From Bacteroidales bacterium (GTDB lineage Bacteria > Bacteroidota > Bacteroidia > Bacteroidales > FEN-979): a DNA stretch of 35,849 bases. Positions 25,238-33,703 of this stretch are shown here, piece by piece (position 1 is the first letter of the stretch; the number at the start of each line of letters is the position of its first letter). The notes beneath the pieces were generated by a model. That model was not told where the DNA came from. It searched no databases and saw only the letters and a program-made list of their open reading frames with translations. The stretch is taken from NCBI GenBank assembly GCA_023229525.1, contig JALNZC010000043.1, forward strand, positions 1-35,849, given 5' to 3'. The translations under genes and the position numbers were made by a program.

Positions 25238-26176
25238 ATGAAAGTAACAGTCGTTGGCGCCGGACTTGTAGGCGCCACTTGTGCAGATTCGATCGCACGT
25301 AAAGATATCGTAAAGGAAGTCGTTTTACTCGATGTCAAACAAAACCTGGCTGAAGGGAAATCCCTTGATATGTGGCAGATGTCGCCGGTTGAACAGTTCG
25401 ATACCCGCATCCATGGCTCCACAGGCGATTACAGTAAAACAGCCGGTTCCGACATCGTAGTCATCACTGCCGGTGTTCCCCGTAAACCCGGAATGACCCG
25501 TGACGACCTGATCTCGATCAACGCGGATATCGTCAAGACCAGTACCGAGAATATTATTAAATATTCCCCCGATACGATCATCATTGTGGTTTCCAACCCG
25601 CTTGATGTGATGACCTATTGCGCCTACCTTACTTCAAAACTCGATTCAAGCCGGGTATTCGGTATGGCAGGTATTTTGGATACTGCAAGGTACGGAGCAT
25701 TCCTTGCCGAAGCCCTGAATTGCTCCCCCAAGGATATTCACTCCATCCTGATGGGTGGACATGGCGATACCATGGTACCCCTGCCACGATATACGACGGT
25801 CAGTGGTATCCCTGTTGTTGAGCTGATTGCAAAAGACAAACTGGATGCCATCGTGGAAAGGACCAAGAAAGGCGGCACAGAGATCGTGAACCTGCTTGGC
25901 ACCTCTGCCTGGTATGCTCCCGGTGTAGCTGCAGCCCAGATGGTTGAAGCAATCGTGAAAGACCAAAACCGGATCTTCCCCTGCTGCGCCTGGTTACAGG
26001 GCCAGTATGGATTAAAGGACATTTATCTGGGTGTTCCTGTTAAACTGGGAAGAAAAGGAATTGTTGAAGTTATCGAACTGCAACTGAACAACGAGGAAAA
26101 ACAATTGCTTAACGCTTCGGCAAAAGCTGTGAGGGAAGTAATGGATGTTCTCGATAAAATGAATGCAGCCAAGTAA
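25238..26176 (+). CDS. mdh: Malate dehydrogenase (LDH-like type)
   Basis: It interconverts malate and oxaloacetate with NAD. The 312-residue length and sequence fit the LDH-like MDH group common in Bacteroidota. The Rossmann loop is GAGLVG (residues 7-12), with Asp32 at the end of the second strand indicating NAD. Substrate residues are Arg82 and Arg88 (PRKPGMTRDD), Asn120 (VSNPLDV), Asp148 and Arg151 (GILDTAR), and catalytic His175 (GGHGDTM). An Arg, not Gln, at position 82 marks malate rather than lactate specificity. It sits 19 bases behind citrate synthase and is followed by two hairpins, the second with a T-run. Confidence 0.96.
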   Translation: MKVTVVGAGLVGATCADSIARKDIVKEVVLLDVKQNLAEGKSLDMWQMSPVEQFDTRIHGSTGDYSKTAGSDIVVITAGVPRKPGMTRDDLISINADIVKTSTENIIKYSPDTIIIVVSNPLDVMTYCAYLTSKLDSSRVFGMAGILDTARYGAFLAEALNCSPKDIHSILMGGHGDTMVPLPRYTTVSGIPVVELIAKDKLDAIVERTKKGGTEIVNLLGTSAWYAPGVAAAQMVEAIVKDQNRIFPCCAWLQGQYGLKDIYLGVPVKLGRKGIVEVIELQLNNEEKQLLNASAKAVREVMDVLDKMNAAK

Positions 26177-26196
26177 AAAGGGAAATAATTCCCTTT
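26177..26196 (+). terminator. Hairpin directly after mdh stop
   Basis: AAAGGGAA (26177-26184) and TTCCCTTT (26189-26196) form a perfect 8-base stem with a 4-base loop, beginning on the base after the stop codon. There is no T-run, so it may protect the 3' end or assist the next terminator. Confidence 0.5.
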
Positions 26197-26205
26197 AAAT
26201 AAACA

Positions 26206-26266
26206 CTCCCGATCCGCATTTTCAACGTTAAATCTTGAATGAAGGATTCGGGAGCGTATTTTTTTT
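26206..26266 (+). terminator. Intrinsic terminator of citrate synthase-mdh unit
   Basis: CTCCCGATCC (26206-26215) pairs with GGATTCGGGAG (26244-26254, one extra T) around a long loop, followed by a run of nine T. Confidence 0.75.
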
Positions 26267-26275
26267 ATTGAATTT

Positions 26276-26305
26276 TTTGAAATTTGAAATATAATTGTAT
26301 TTTAG
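26276..26305 (+). promoter_or_regulatory. Possible promoter of the cold-shock gene
   Basis: TTTG (26276-26279) is followed after 18 bases by TATTTTAG (26298-26305), one mismatch from TAnnTTTG. TTGAAAT is repeated twice in tandem at 26277-26290 inside it. Confidence 0.3.
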
Positions 26306-26335
26306 CGGGAATTATTCATATTAATTTTTATCGCT

Positions 26336-26527
26336 ATGTCAACAGGTAAAGTTAAATTTTTCAACGAAAGAAAAGGATTTGGTTTCATTATTGATGATGA
26401 AGGCCAACAGGAAATTTTTGTACACGTCAGTGGACTGGTGGACAAAATCAGGGAAAATGATCAGGTTTCTTTTGACATCACAGAAGACAACCGGGGGAAG
26501 AAAGCCATCAACGTCCGAAAAGACTAA
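26336..26527 (+). CDS. Cold-shock domain protein (CspA family)
   Basis: A 63-residue single cold-shock domain that binds single-stranded RNA or DNA and melts RNA secondary structure. The start GKVKFFNERKGFGFI contains RNP1 (KGFGFI, residues 13-18), and EIFVHVSG (26-33) is RNP2. The ending GKKAINVRKD is the last strand. Bacteroidota members of this length are common. There is an AT-rich leader without a Shine-Dalgarno. It is a single-gene unit, closed by the bidirectional terminator downstream. Confidence 0.95.
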   Translation: MSTGKVKFFNERKGFGFIIDDEGQQEIFVHVSGLVDKIRENDQVSFDITEDNRGKKAINVRKD

Positions 26528-26547
26528 TTTACTTTTCTCATTGGTCC

Positions 26548-26591
26548 AAAATAAAGAGGCTGTCATCTTCCGGTGACAGCCTCTTTATTTT
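26548..26591. terminator. Bidirectional terminator
   Basis: A perfect 18-base stem (arms 26548-26565 and 26574-26591, core AAGAGGCTGTCA / TGACAGCCTCTT) with an 8-base loop lies between the cold-shock gene (plus) and the lipoprotein gene (minus). The A/T ends give a T-run in both directions. Confidence 0.92.
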
Positions 26592-26631
26592 ATTTGTGAG
26601 ACAAACTTTGTAAAATCTATCTGTATATCTG

Positions 26632-27183
26632 TTAAAGCGGTTCGATTCTCATTTTCAACTGAGAATCGATATACATTTGAATCCAATTATAGGGAATGGC
26701 GCCATTGACCACGGCATACACCCTGATATAGAAGCCTTTGGTTCCCAGATAAGGACGGATATTATCATTATTCATGGTCAGAATCACTGTTTTGGTAGTG
26801 GAGTCATTATTGGTGACAGTCCCAATCTGAACATGCGATGTAAAGGTGCTATCCTGGGATACCACTGTTCGCGCTGATTGAAGCCAGCCAAAGTTGGCTG
26901 TGTCGGGAGCTTCAATGGTTATTGAAAAATTCGAGAAGGAGGTAGTGTCGAGACCACCGCCGGGGAGGTTAGCATTAAGAAGACTGTCAACATTAAGATT
27001 AACTTGTTCTGTGCACAGAATTATTTCACCCGATTTCAGGGCAGTGGGAGTGAATTTGAAAGGGATGCGGGGAACTTTGTAAGTGACATTTACTGCAGTC
27101 AGGTTAGTCAGTTTGTCGCAGGAAAAAAAAAGTACCGGTATCACAGCAAGCATAAATAACATCAGGAAGTTTCTTGTTTTCAT
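26632..27183 (-). CDS. Small lipoprotein of unknown function
   Basis: A 183-residue protein with a lipoprotein signal: basic start MKTRN, hydrophobic core, and lipobox LFFSC with Cys22. The mature part is beta-rich and polar (Thr/Asn/Asp-rich), with no catalytic motif I recognise; the ending IQMYIDSQLKMRIEPL looks like a terminal strand pair. It follows dnaN by 36 bases on the same strand with no terminator between, so it is likely read from the dnaN promoter, and it ends at the bidirectional terminator. Function is unknown. Confidence 0.75.
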   Translation of the reverse strand: MKTRNFLMLFMLAVIPVLFFSCDKLTNLTAVNVTYKVPRIPFKFTPTALKSGEIILCTEQVNLNVDSLLNANLPGGGLDTTSFSNFSITIEAPDTANFGWLQSARTVVSQDSTFTSHVQIGTVTNNDSTTKTVILTMNNDNIRPYLGTKGFYIRVYAVVNGAIPYNWIQMYIDSQLKMRIEPL

Positions 27184-27219
27184 AATTTTTGGGGTTTGTT
27201 AATACTATAAGATTAAATA

Positions 27220-28344
27220 TCATTTATTAAGCATTACCGGCATAACCAGCATAAGAATATCTTCTTCTTTGTTTTCATTGTTGACAGGAGTTAGAATTCC
27301 GGCCCTGTTGGCGGTAGACATCTCAAGCCTGACTTCGTCGGTGTCAATATTGCTGAGCATTTCCTGCAGGAATTTGGAGTTAAATCCGATCTCCATATCT
27401 TCACCTTCGTATGAACAGCTCAATCTTTCCTTTGCCTCATTTGAAAAATCGATATCTTCGGCGCTCAACAACAGCTCCTGGCCTGAGACTTTAAAACGAA
27501 TCTGATGTGTGGATTGATTGGCAAAAATGGCTACACGCCTGATTGTGTTCAGCAAAGCATGACGATCGATGGTAAGTTTGTTGGGATTGTCTTTGGGAAT
27601 CACAGCTTCGTAATTCGGATATTTTCCGTCGATAAGCCTGCAGATCAGATGAATATTGGAGAAAGAGAAAAAGGCATTGGTTTTATTGTATTCTACTGTG
27701 ACCGGAACTTCCGTTCCTGAAAGGATATTTTTCAGCAGGTTCATTGGCTTTTTCGGAAGGATAAAAGAGGCAGAATCGGGCGACTTCAGATCAGTCCGTC
27801 TATAGCGAACCAGTTTGTGTGCATCGGTAGCTACAAAGATCACGTCATCGGGAGAGAGTTCACAAAAAACTCCGGAGAGAACAAGCCGTAACTCATCATT
27901 CCCGGTGGCAAACAGGGTTTTATTAATCGCCTGAGCCATCAGGTGTGAATCGATATTGAAGGCTGTTGTATCTTCAAGCGAGGGTGTACGCGGATATTCG
28001 TCAGCCTTGTGGCCGGAAAGTTTATACTTCCCTTCTCCGGCCGAAAGTTCAACCATCAATGAATCGAGATTGATATTAAAAGAGACCGGAATATCCGGAA
28101 AAGTTTTAAGTGTGTCTACCAGAATTTTGGCCGGAATCGTAATACTTCCCGTCTCTTCAGATTTATCTGTTTTAACTGTCACCCGCATAGTGGTTTCCAG
28201 ATCGGATGAAGTAATGGTAAGCGCTTCTTCATTCAGATCAAACAGAAAATCATCCAGAATTGGTAATGTATTGTTAGTATTGATTACACCCTGTATGGCC
28301 AGCAGATTTTTCAGTAATACACTACTAGAAATGATAAATTTCAT
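27220..28344 (-). CDS. dnaN: DNA polymerase III subunit beta (sliding clamp)
   Basis: The ring-shaped processivity clamp that tethers polymerase to DNA. At 374 residues it has the three-fold repeated clamp domain: MKFIISSSVLLKNLLAIQGVINTNNTLPILDDFLF opens domain I, LVLSGVFCELSPDDVIFVATDAHKLVRYRR is domain II, and the C-terminus has the conserved MLVMPVMLNK form of the family's MPM(R) ending. dnaA and recF are not adjacent, so this is not a classic origin region. A clear promoter lies at 28371-28400. The small lipoprotein gene follows on the same transcript. Confidence 0.97.
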   Translation of the reverse strand: MKFIISSSVLLKNLLAIQGVINTNNTLPILDDFLFDLNEEALTITSSDLETTMRVTVKTDKSEETGSITIPAKILVDTLKTFPDIPVSFNINLDSLMVELSAGEGKYKLSGHKADEYPRTPSLEDTTAFNIDSHLMAQAINKTLFATGNDELRLVLSGVFCELSPDDVIFVATDAHKLVRYRRTDLKSPDSASFILPKKPMNLLKNILSGTEVPVTVEYNKTNAFFSFSNIHLICRLIDGKYPNYEAVIPKDNPNKLTIDRHALLNTIRRVAIFANQSTHQIRFKVSGQELLLSAEDIDFSNEAKERLSCSYEGEDMEIGFNSKFLQEMLSNIDTDEVRLEMSTANRAGILTPVNNENKEEDILMLVMPVMLNK

Positions 28345-28370
28345 ATCAGAAATATTTTTTAAAATTAATT

Positions 28371-28400
28371 CAAAGATACAACTTATTATTTCTCTTCAAA
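28371..28400 (-). promoter_or_regulatory. dnaN promoter
   Basis: On the minus strand TTTG (28397-28400), 18 bases, then TATCTTTG (28371-28378), a perfect TAnnTTTG. The dnaN ATG lies 26 bases beyond the box. Confidence 0.6.
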
Positions 28401-28430
28401 CTCCCGGTCAAATTATTTCGTGATAGCATT

Positions 28431-29066
28431 TTAACCACTTTTTTTTCGGAATTCAAATTTACGTTCTTCCCCCCGGATCAACCGTTTGATGTTTTTCCTG
28501 TGTGTGATGGGAATAAAGATGGCAACCAATATAGATAAACCCAGAAGTCCGGTGTTTTGTTCCCCACCAATGAAATAAACCGCAAAAGGAAATGCAAGGG
28601 CACCAAGTACCGACGAAAGGGAGACATAGCGTGTAACGGCCAAAACAGCAATAAAGATCACGAGTACGACCAGTAAAGCCAGCGGAAAAAGTGCAATACC
28701 AACACCCGCCAGGGTGCCAACGCCTTTTCCACCCTTGAATCCGGAATAAACCGGGAACACATGACCGAGAACCGCGGCTATTGCTGTACCGATCTTCACA
28801 TACGTCATTATATCGTCACTGAAACCGGGAACAGGGAACCAACAAGCCAACTGGACAGCAAGCCAGCCTTTAAAGACATCGACAAGCAATACCGGGATAC
28901 CCGCTTTATATCCAAGTACGCGGATAACATTGGTAGCGCCGGCATTCCCACTGCCATGCTCACGCACATCGACCCCGTATAACAGCTTTCCAAACCAAAC
29001 AGCGGAGGAAATGGAACCGATAAGATAAGCGGCAATGATTTCCAGAATAACATATGTTAAGGCCAT
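28431..29066 (-). CDS. plsY: Glycerol-3-phosphate acyltransferase (acyl-phosphate type)
   Basis: An inner-membrane enzyme transferring an acyl group from acyl phosphate to glycerol-3-phosphate, the first acylation of phospholipid synthesis. The 211-residue protein has about five to six membrane segments and the three PlsY motifs: GSIS and GSGNAGATN (residues 38-46), FKGGKGVGT, and the late HRKNIKRLIRGEE. The start ATG is embedded in a heptamer repeat (29065-29097). It probably has its own promoter ahead of that repeat. Confidence 0.95.
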   Translation of the reverse strand: MALTYVILEIIAAYLIGSISSAVWFGKLLYGVDVREHGSGNAGATNVIRVLGYKAGIPVLLVDVFKGWLAVQLACWFPVPGFSDDIMTYVKIGTAIAAVLGHVFPVYSGFKGGKGVGTLAGVGIALFPLALLVVLVIFIAVLAVTRYVSLSSVLGALAFPFAVYFIGGEQNTGLLGLSILVAIFIPITHRKNIKRLIRGEERKFEFRKKSG

Positions 29067-29097
29067 TTACGATTTACGATTTTAGATTTTAGATTTA
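29065..29097. repeat. Heptamer tandem repeat, ATTTACG/ATTTTAG type, at plsY start
   Basis: Units of exactly 7 bases: ATTTACG at 29065 and 29072, ATTTTAG at 29079 and 29086, and a partial fifth. Read on the minus strand the unit is CGTAAAT, the same heptamer (rotated) as in the repeat at 35338-35370, and the last copy includes the first two bases of the plsY ATG. Confidence 0.8.
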
Positions 29098-29167
29098 TCC
29101 AGCATCCAGTATCCTGTATCGCGAGCAAAGCGAGCTTTAATCCTGCATCTTGTATCCTGGATCCTGT
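29097..29167. repeat. Heptamer tandem repeat, ATCCTGn type, with central GCGAGC element
   Basis: A first block has ATCCAGC, ATCCAGT, ATCCTGT at 29097, 29104 and 29111; a second has ATCCTGC, ATCTTGT, ATCCTGG, ATCCTGT at 29140, 29147, 29154 and 29161. The 22 bases between hold GCGAGC at 29121-29126 and again at 29130-29135 with CAA between them. It abuts the preceding heptamer array directly. Confidence 0.8.
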
Positions 29168-29192
29168 GTCCGGTTTCCTCTTGCAAAGAACG

Positions 29193-29221
29193 CAAATTTA
29201 TCAATTCTCTTCGGATTCAAA
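29193..29221 (-). promoter_or_regulatory. Putative plsY promoter
   Basis: On the minus strand TTTG (29218-29221), 17 bases, then TAAATTTG (29193-29200). It overlaps the end of the large upstream gene, and its transcript would carry both heptamer arrays in a leader of about 120 bases. Confidence 0.45.
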
Positions 29222-32200
29222 TTTACGCAGAAAATCACGTTTTTTCCGGTCGGTGGCAATGGAATAGCGGTAACCCTTTGCCTCCTTATTTACACGTGAC
29301 ATTTCTGCTTTCGACTGGGCCGCAGCAGTCAGGATGTCATTGAAATTGAGATCGGAAGAGATTGCCTGCATGAGATTGCTCCGGTAATTGAAGAAGAACC
29401 ATTCGTCGGGGGTGAGTTGCATATAGAGGGTAAAATCATCATCCTTTCTTTTTTTGATGAATTCAATGGTACCGTTCACATAACGGTTAACCGCAGTCTT
29501 CCCGATGTTTCCGATACCGATGGGACCATATGAAACATAGGAACGGGAAAGGGTATCCCATTTCATCCAGACGTCAGCCAGGAAGATCGTACGATCGAGG
29601 GCATCCGGAAATTTTTTATATTTTCCGGTAAGATCTGCTTCCGACCGTAACCGTTCAAGTTCCTCCTTCCCAAGCAGCGACTCCATCGCCGTGGCATAAG
29701 GCGTTTGCAATATATTGAGACCGGTCAGGTTGACCGATTCAAGTAATGTGTTGAACCGCAGCAGCGCCTGGTCGGAAAATGGGAAATTAAGCGCGATGGC
29801 TATGTGTATCCGTGTCGAATCGGGAATAATAAAATAATCAATAGTCCCAAAGGTTTCCATTTTCATATTCCCGGGGTTAAGACCCAGGTTAAGATTGCCA
29901 TCTCCCCGCATCGTACAATTCCTGGTGTTCAGTGAGACGTAGTTGCCTTTCTCACCCGGATTTTTTAGTTTCCCAGCTTCTGCGATACGGAATTCCTTCT
30001 TTGTCTGGTCGTACTCTATCAATCCGGAGGAAGTGATCATGGTGGAATCACTGAAGGATTTTTTTCGTTTGAAGAATGCCGGACCGATCCTGCCTTCGGC
30101 ATTGGAAAACACCAGGCCCAGGTTGGTTGTTTCATTTGCGGCATTTTTCAGTGGTAGTGAAATTGGGATTTGAACCTGCAGCGGATCAATAATACTGCTG
30201 AATTTTATCCACTCGGGCTTATAAGGCAAACAATCGGTAATGGCGCGGAAACTTCCGTCGAACATCAGGTTTTTCTCTCCGGCATTTAAAACAACCTTAC
30301 CCTTGTAAGCAAACTCCGGACTGATCAGGAAATTTGACGAATCCGGAATGGAACCATAGGCCACGGTCTGTCCGGTGGTATCCACCTCAATACGGTCGAA
30401 AGTTATCGTCTCAAATTCACCGGTCCGGGTTTTATACTCATAATTACCCGAACCTGAATAACTTTTCCGGGAAGCAATAGAGAGCGTGGCATGGTTAACC
30501 TGATGATACCGCGACTTCGTATTGGCAATAAGGATGGCATTGTTCAGGTTTTGCATACGGGCATTTTTCCGGATCGTGACATTGCCTGAATCAGGAAAGA
30601 TGGCTGCATCAGCCATCTTGATAATTTTCACCCCACTGGCATGGATCACCTGCTCGTGTAAGTTATAGGTGGCTTTGGAAGTAAAAAACCTCAGCGAGTC
30701 CTGTTTAGGATGTACCGAGATAAATTCCGAACCGGTATAAGCCTGATCGATAAGTTGCTGATAGTTCAAGGAATCAGGAATATTAAGTGGACTTTCTTCA
30801 TTCGAAAGCAACACCTCTCCTTTGTCGATCTGCCATTCAAGACGGTCGATGGAACAGATATATTTGTTGAACGGGAAGTCAACTTTCGATAAGCCCGAGT
30901 TGGATTTGAATTCTCCAATCCGGCGATCAAGATCAAAATGGGATGCATAATTTTTTGTCGAAATAGTCAGGTCAGTTTGATCAGCGGATTTGATCCTGAA
31001 ACTGGAAATAAAACCATCGAAGGTGCGCGATTTAAATTCGAAGTCTTTGGAATCCATAATGGCATTGCTGATCTTTACTGAACCGACCCCGCTCAAGTCC
31101 CTGGGGCTAAGCGCCAGGGTACCCTCGAAGTTTACCTGATTGTTGTACATAGCCATATTTTTCCCGACGGTCGTAATGAGCAGCGAGTCTTTGTAAGGGA
31201 ACCAGAACTGACGGACCGAATCCGCCTGAACAGCCGGGTATTCAATGGGAGTTCTTGTTTCGGTTACCTTAAAATTCAAGGCCAGGGTCTTCATCGATTC
31301 GGGCAGGAAAATAAAGTCTTTCGAAACTGTTTTCGAGTCAAGGAAAGTCAGGCTGCCATCTCCTCTTAAACCGCGATCGCTCAGGTCGATCCGCGAATAA
31401 AAAATTCCCTTTCCACCGTATACAGTCAATCCGCTGGTATCGGTAACCTTCTCCAGTCCCAGCGAAAAATCGGGACGAACCTTAAGTGGTTCTTCAATTT
31501 TCGGAAAGATCCCGGCTGAAGTCAAAGCGCCTGTGAACTGCAAACTATCGGTGTTCACTATATCCAGGCTTTTTAATGTGAAAGGATGTAATTCAAAGAA
31601 GAATTTCTCTTTCAGGTAAGCACCGTTCTGGATGTTAGGTCTGTTCCAGAAAACAAAAGAGTTATTCCTGTTTGTAAAGCTCGGGTATTCAACAAGGGCT
31701 TTCAGTCCCGATTTATTGGTCGAATCATCAATCTGCAACACTCCACCGAGCTGTGTGATTGCATCCCGTACCTTAATCAAAGGATAAGATCGGGTAACGG
31801 GATCCCATTTATTATCCCTTATGGAAAAGGTCATAGAATCGATGAACGGAAGATTCAGCCTGAATTTACTGTATTCAAAGGATCCATCGTGAACATAAAA
31901 AGTAAATAGTCCGGCTTCAATTTTCCCGGTAAATTTAAAATCGCGGTCCTTTTTCAAAACGACTTCAGCATCTTTGGGATAAATATGGACCGCCTGTGAA
32001 TCGCTCAGGACAACCATGGGTACTCCCTGAATCTTCAGATCAAAGGTTTCCAGGTTTAAAATTCCGTTCGGAGCATCGGTAACCGTAGAATTGAACGAGA
32101 TCACGTCATAATCGGCTTTGGCATCCCGGGCATTGACATAGTTGAACAATTTATTCTTGATCCTGGCGACCTTGGTCTCAAAATCATAAACCAGAAAACC

Positions 32201-33703
32201 ACGATTTCCCAGGTTCAGCAGGATCCATTCAACCTGTTCGATCGGTTTGTCCATATATTCTGTCAGTCCTTCCAGTGTGATCTCCCGTGATCTCTGATGC
32301 GCCGAATATTGACTGATGAGGTTCAGGGGATTAACGGCATCGATTCCCTGTAATCTGTCATACCGGTACTGCGAATAACAGTTACTCGATTCGAAAACTG
32401 CCTTACGTTCTTTCCCCATGCTGGCGATTACTTCGAAGTTTATCTTGGGATCACCGACTTTATAATTCACGGCATCACAGAATATCTCGACCTTATGAAA
32501 GGAATCAAACCATGGACTTATGTTTGGGACCCGTTCATCGCGGGTGAGGGAAAGACTTTTCTTTTCATCGATATATTTCAGCTGTAGTCCGGGATGAAAG
32601 ATTGAGTCATTATCATGATAAATCGAGATGGATGAATTGTTTGAATTGATCCTGTCAGGGTGAATGATGAAAGTACGGGAATGGGCCGTTACAAAATCCT
32701 GTCCGTTTTTCTTAAAGAACAACCGGGCATCGCGCTCCGGGTTTCCTGCACCGATCACACGGGAACCTTCGAGGGCAAAACCACCGATATAATCGATATT
32801 CGGGAAAAGATGGGCGATCCCGATCATCTTATCATAGGAATAAAAGCGCGGATAAGAGGCTTTTTCTTCGGTCACATCCGCTAAAACTTTATCAACCAGC
32901 TGCCCTAATAAGGCAGATGGGAAATAACGGGCATGCAGAAAACTGACCGATTCGGCCGTGTAAGTTGAATGGCGCATCTGGATTTCGTAAAGGTTGAGGT
33001 CGGCATATACCTTCGACGGATCTTCCCCCGCACGCTTCCAGTTAACTCTTCCCCCATGCCCTTTCCAGATATTGGATAAAGGATAATAAATCCCGCGTGT
33101 ATCATAAATGATCAGACTGTCCTTGTTGGCATAACAGATCAGGTCGGATTTTGAAAATCCAATGGAAGGGACCGAATCATAAAAAAAGAAGTAAACAGGT
33201 TCCGTGAGCTTCCATTGGGTGGATAATGATTTGTAGACCAGACCTTCGGCAAAGAGGTTCCTGGTCGATTCCAGGAAGGAAAGAAATTTACGGCTATTTT
33301 TATCTGCGATCAGTTTTTTCAGGATCTCCGACCATGGATTGAAACCTGTCTCCGGCTGTTTGGTATTGATAAAAATGTTCAGTGTGTTGATGTATGTGAA
33401 AAAATAGGGATAGGCACGAATCTTCTTTCTGACCATCTCATTGCAAATAAATGAAATGATCTTTTTCCGTTCGGGGTCAAACTGGTTTGTATTCCATTTC
33501 TGGATGAAATCGGTTAACCCGGGTGCAATGAGCTTCTTTTCCTGGTCGGAAATACCGGAAAAGACCCGTTTCAAATCTTCGGTGAACTGACTCGAATCCG
33601 CTGAAAAATGAGTGATGGTCTGACCGGACAATGACCCTGTGATGAACAAGAGGATACATAATATCAGGGACCTGGTAACAACGGTCAGGTACACGTTTTT
33701 CAT
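29201..33703 (-). CDS. Very large exported protein of unknown function
   Basis: A 1,500-residue protein with a signal peptide (MKNVYLTVVTRSLILCILLFITG then SLSGQT, cleavage near residue 27). The ATG at 33703 is chosen because it overlaps the prmA stop as ATGA, which implies translational coupling; an in-frame ATG at 33727 would lie within prmA. Residues about 30-190 are helical. The middle and most of the rest are long beta-rich repeats of similar style (for example FKFTGKIEAGLFTFYVHDGSFEY near 600). Residues about 475-525 (EYMDKPIEQVEWILLNLGNRGFLVYD...) look like a winged-helix fold, odd for an exported protein. There is no T9SS tail; the C-terminus is basic and helical. No further membrane segment is seen. 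Comparable large proteins occur in Bacteroidota without assigned role. A scaffold or envelope-bridging beta structure is speculation. Confidence 0.85.
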   Translation of the reverse strand: MKNVYLTVVTRSLILCILLFITGSLSGQTITHFSADSSQFTEDLKRVFSGISDQEKKLIAPGLTDFIQKWNTNQFDPERKKIISFICNEMVRKKIRAYPYFFTYINTLNIFINTKQPETGFNPWSEILKKLIADKNSRKFLSFLESTRNLFAEGLVYKSLSTQWKLTEPVYFFFYDSVPSIGFSKSDLICYANKDSLIIYDTRGIYYPLSNIWKGHGGRVNWKRAGEDPSKVYADLNLYEIQMRHSTYTAESVSFLHARYFPSALLGQLVDKVLADVTEEKASYPRFYSYDKMIGIAHLFPNIDYIGGFALEGSRVIGAGNPERDARLFFKKNGQDFVTAHSRTFIIHPDRINSNNSSISIYHDNDSIFHPGLQLKYIDEKKSLSLTRDERVPNISPWFDSFHKVEIFCDAVNYKVGDPKINFEVIASMGKERKAVFESSNCYSQYRYDRLQGIDAVNPLNLISQYSAHQRSREITLEGLTEYMDKPIEQVEWILLNLGNRGFLVYDFETKVARIKNKLFNYVNARDAKADYDVISFNSTVTDAPNGILNLETFDLKIQGVPMVVLSDSQAVHIYPKDAEVVLKKDRDFKFTGKIEAGLFTFYVHDGSFEYSKFRLNLPFIDSMTFSIRDNKWDPVTRSYPLIKVRDAITQLGGVLQIDDSTNKSGLKALVEYPSFTNRNNSFVFWNRPNIQNGAYLKEKFFFELHPFTLKSLDIVNTDSLQFTGALTSAGIFPKIEEPLKVRPDFSLGLEKVTDTSGLTVYGGKGIFYSRIDLSDRGLRGDGSLTFLDSKTVSKDFIFLPESMKTLALNFKVTETRTPIEYPAVQADSVRQFWFPYKDSLLITTVGKNMAMYNNQVNFEGTLALSPRDLSGVGSVKISNAIMDSKDFEFKSRTFDGFISSFRIKSADQTDLTISTKNYASHFDLDRRIGEFKSNSGLSKVDFPFNKYICSIDRLEWQIDKGEVLLSNEESPLNIPDSLNYQQLIDQAYTGSEFISVHPKQDSLRFFTSKATYNLHEQVIHASGVKIIKMADAAIFPDSGNVTIRKNARMQNLNNAILIANTKSRYHQVNHATLSIASRKSYSGSGNYEYKTRTGEFETITFDRIEVDTTGQTVAYGSIPDSSNFLISPEFAYKGKVVLNAGEKNLMFDGSFRAITDCLPYKPEWIKFSSIIDPLQVQIPISLPLKNAANETTNLGLVFSNAEGRIGPAFFKRKKSFSDSTMITSSGLIEYDQTKKEFRIAEAGKLKNPGEKGNYVSLNTRNCTMRGDGNLNLGLNPGNMKMETFGTIDYFIIPDSTRIHIAIALNFPFSDQALLRFNTLLESVNLTGLNILQTPYATAMESLLGKEELERLRSEADLTGKYKKFPDALDRTIFLADVWMKWDTLSRSYVSYGPIGIGNIGKTAVNRYVNGTIEFIKKRKDDDFTLYMQLTPDEWFFFNYRSNLMQAISSDLNFNDILTAAAQSKAEMSRVNKEAKGYRYSIATDRKKRDFLRKFESEEN

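Noticed and set aside
26636..26672. A GGTTCGATTCTC stretch that looks like a tRNA T-arm
   Set aside because: It is the antisense of the lipoprotein gene's last codons; no acceptor, D or anticodon arm can be built around it.
27220..28400. Replication origin near dnaN
   Set aside because: dnaA and recF are not adjacent and I see no cluster of DnaA boxes in the flanking gaps.
29065..29170. A CRISPR-like array
   Set aside because: The repeats are 7 bases long and directly adjacent with no spacers, and no cas genes are present.
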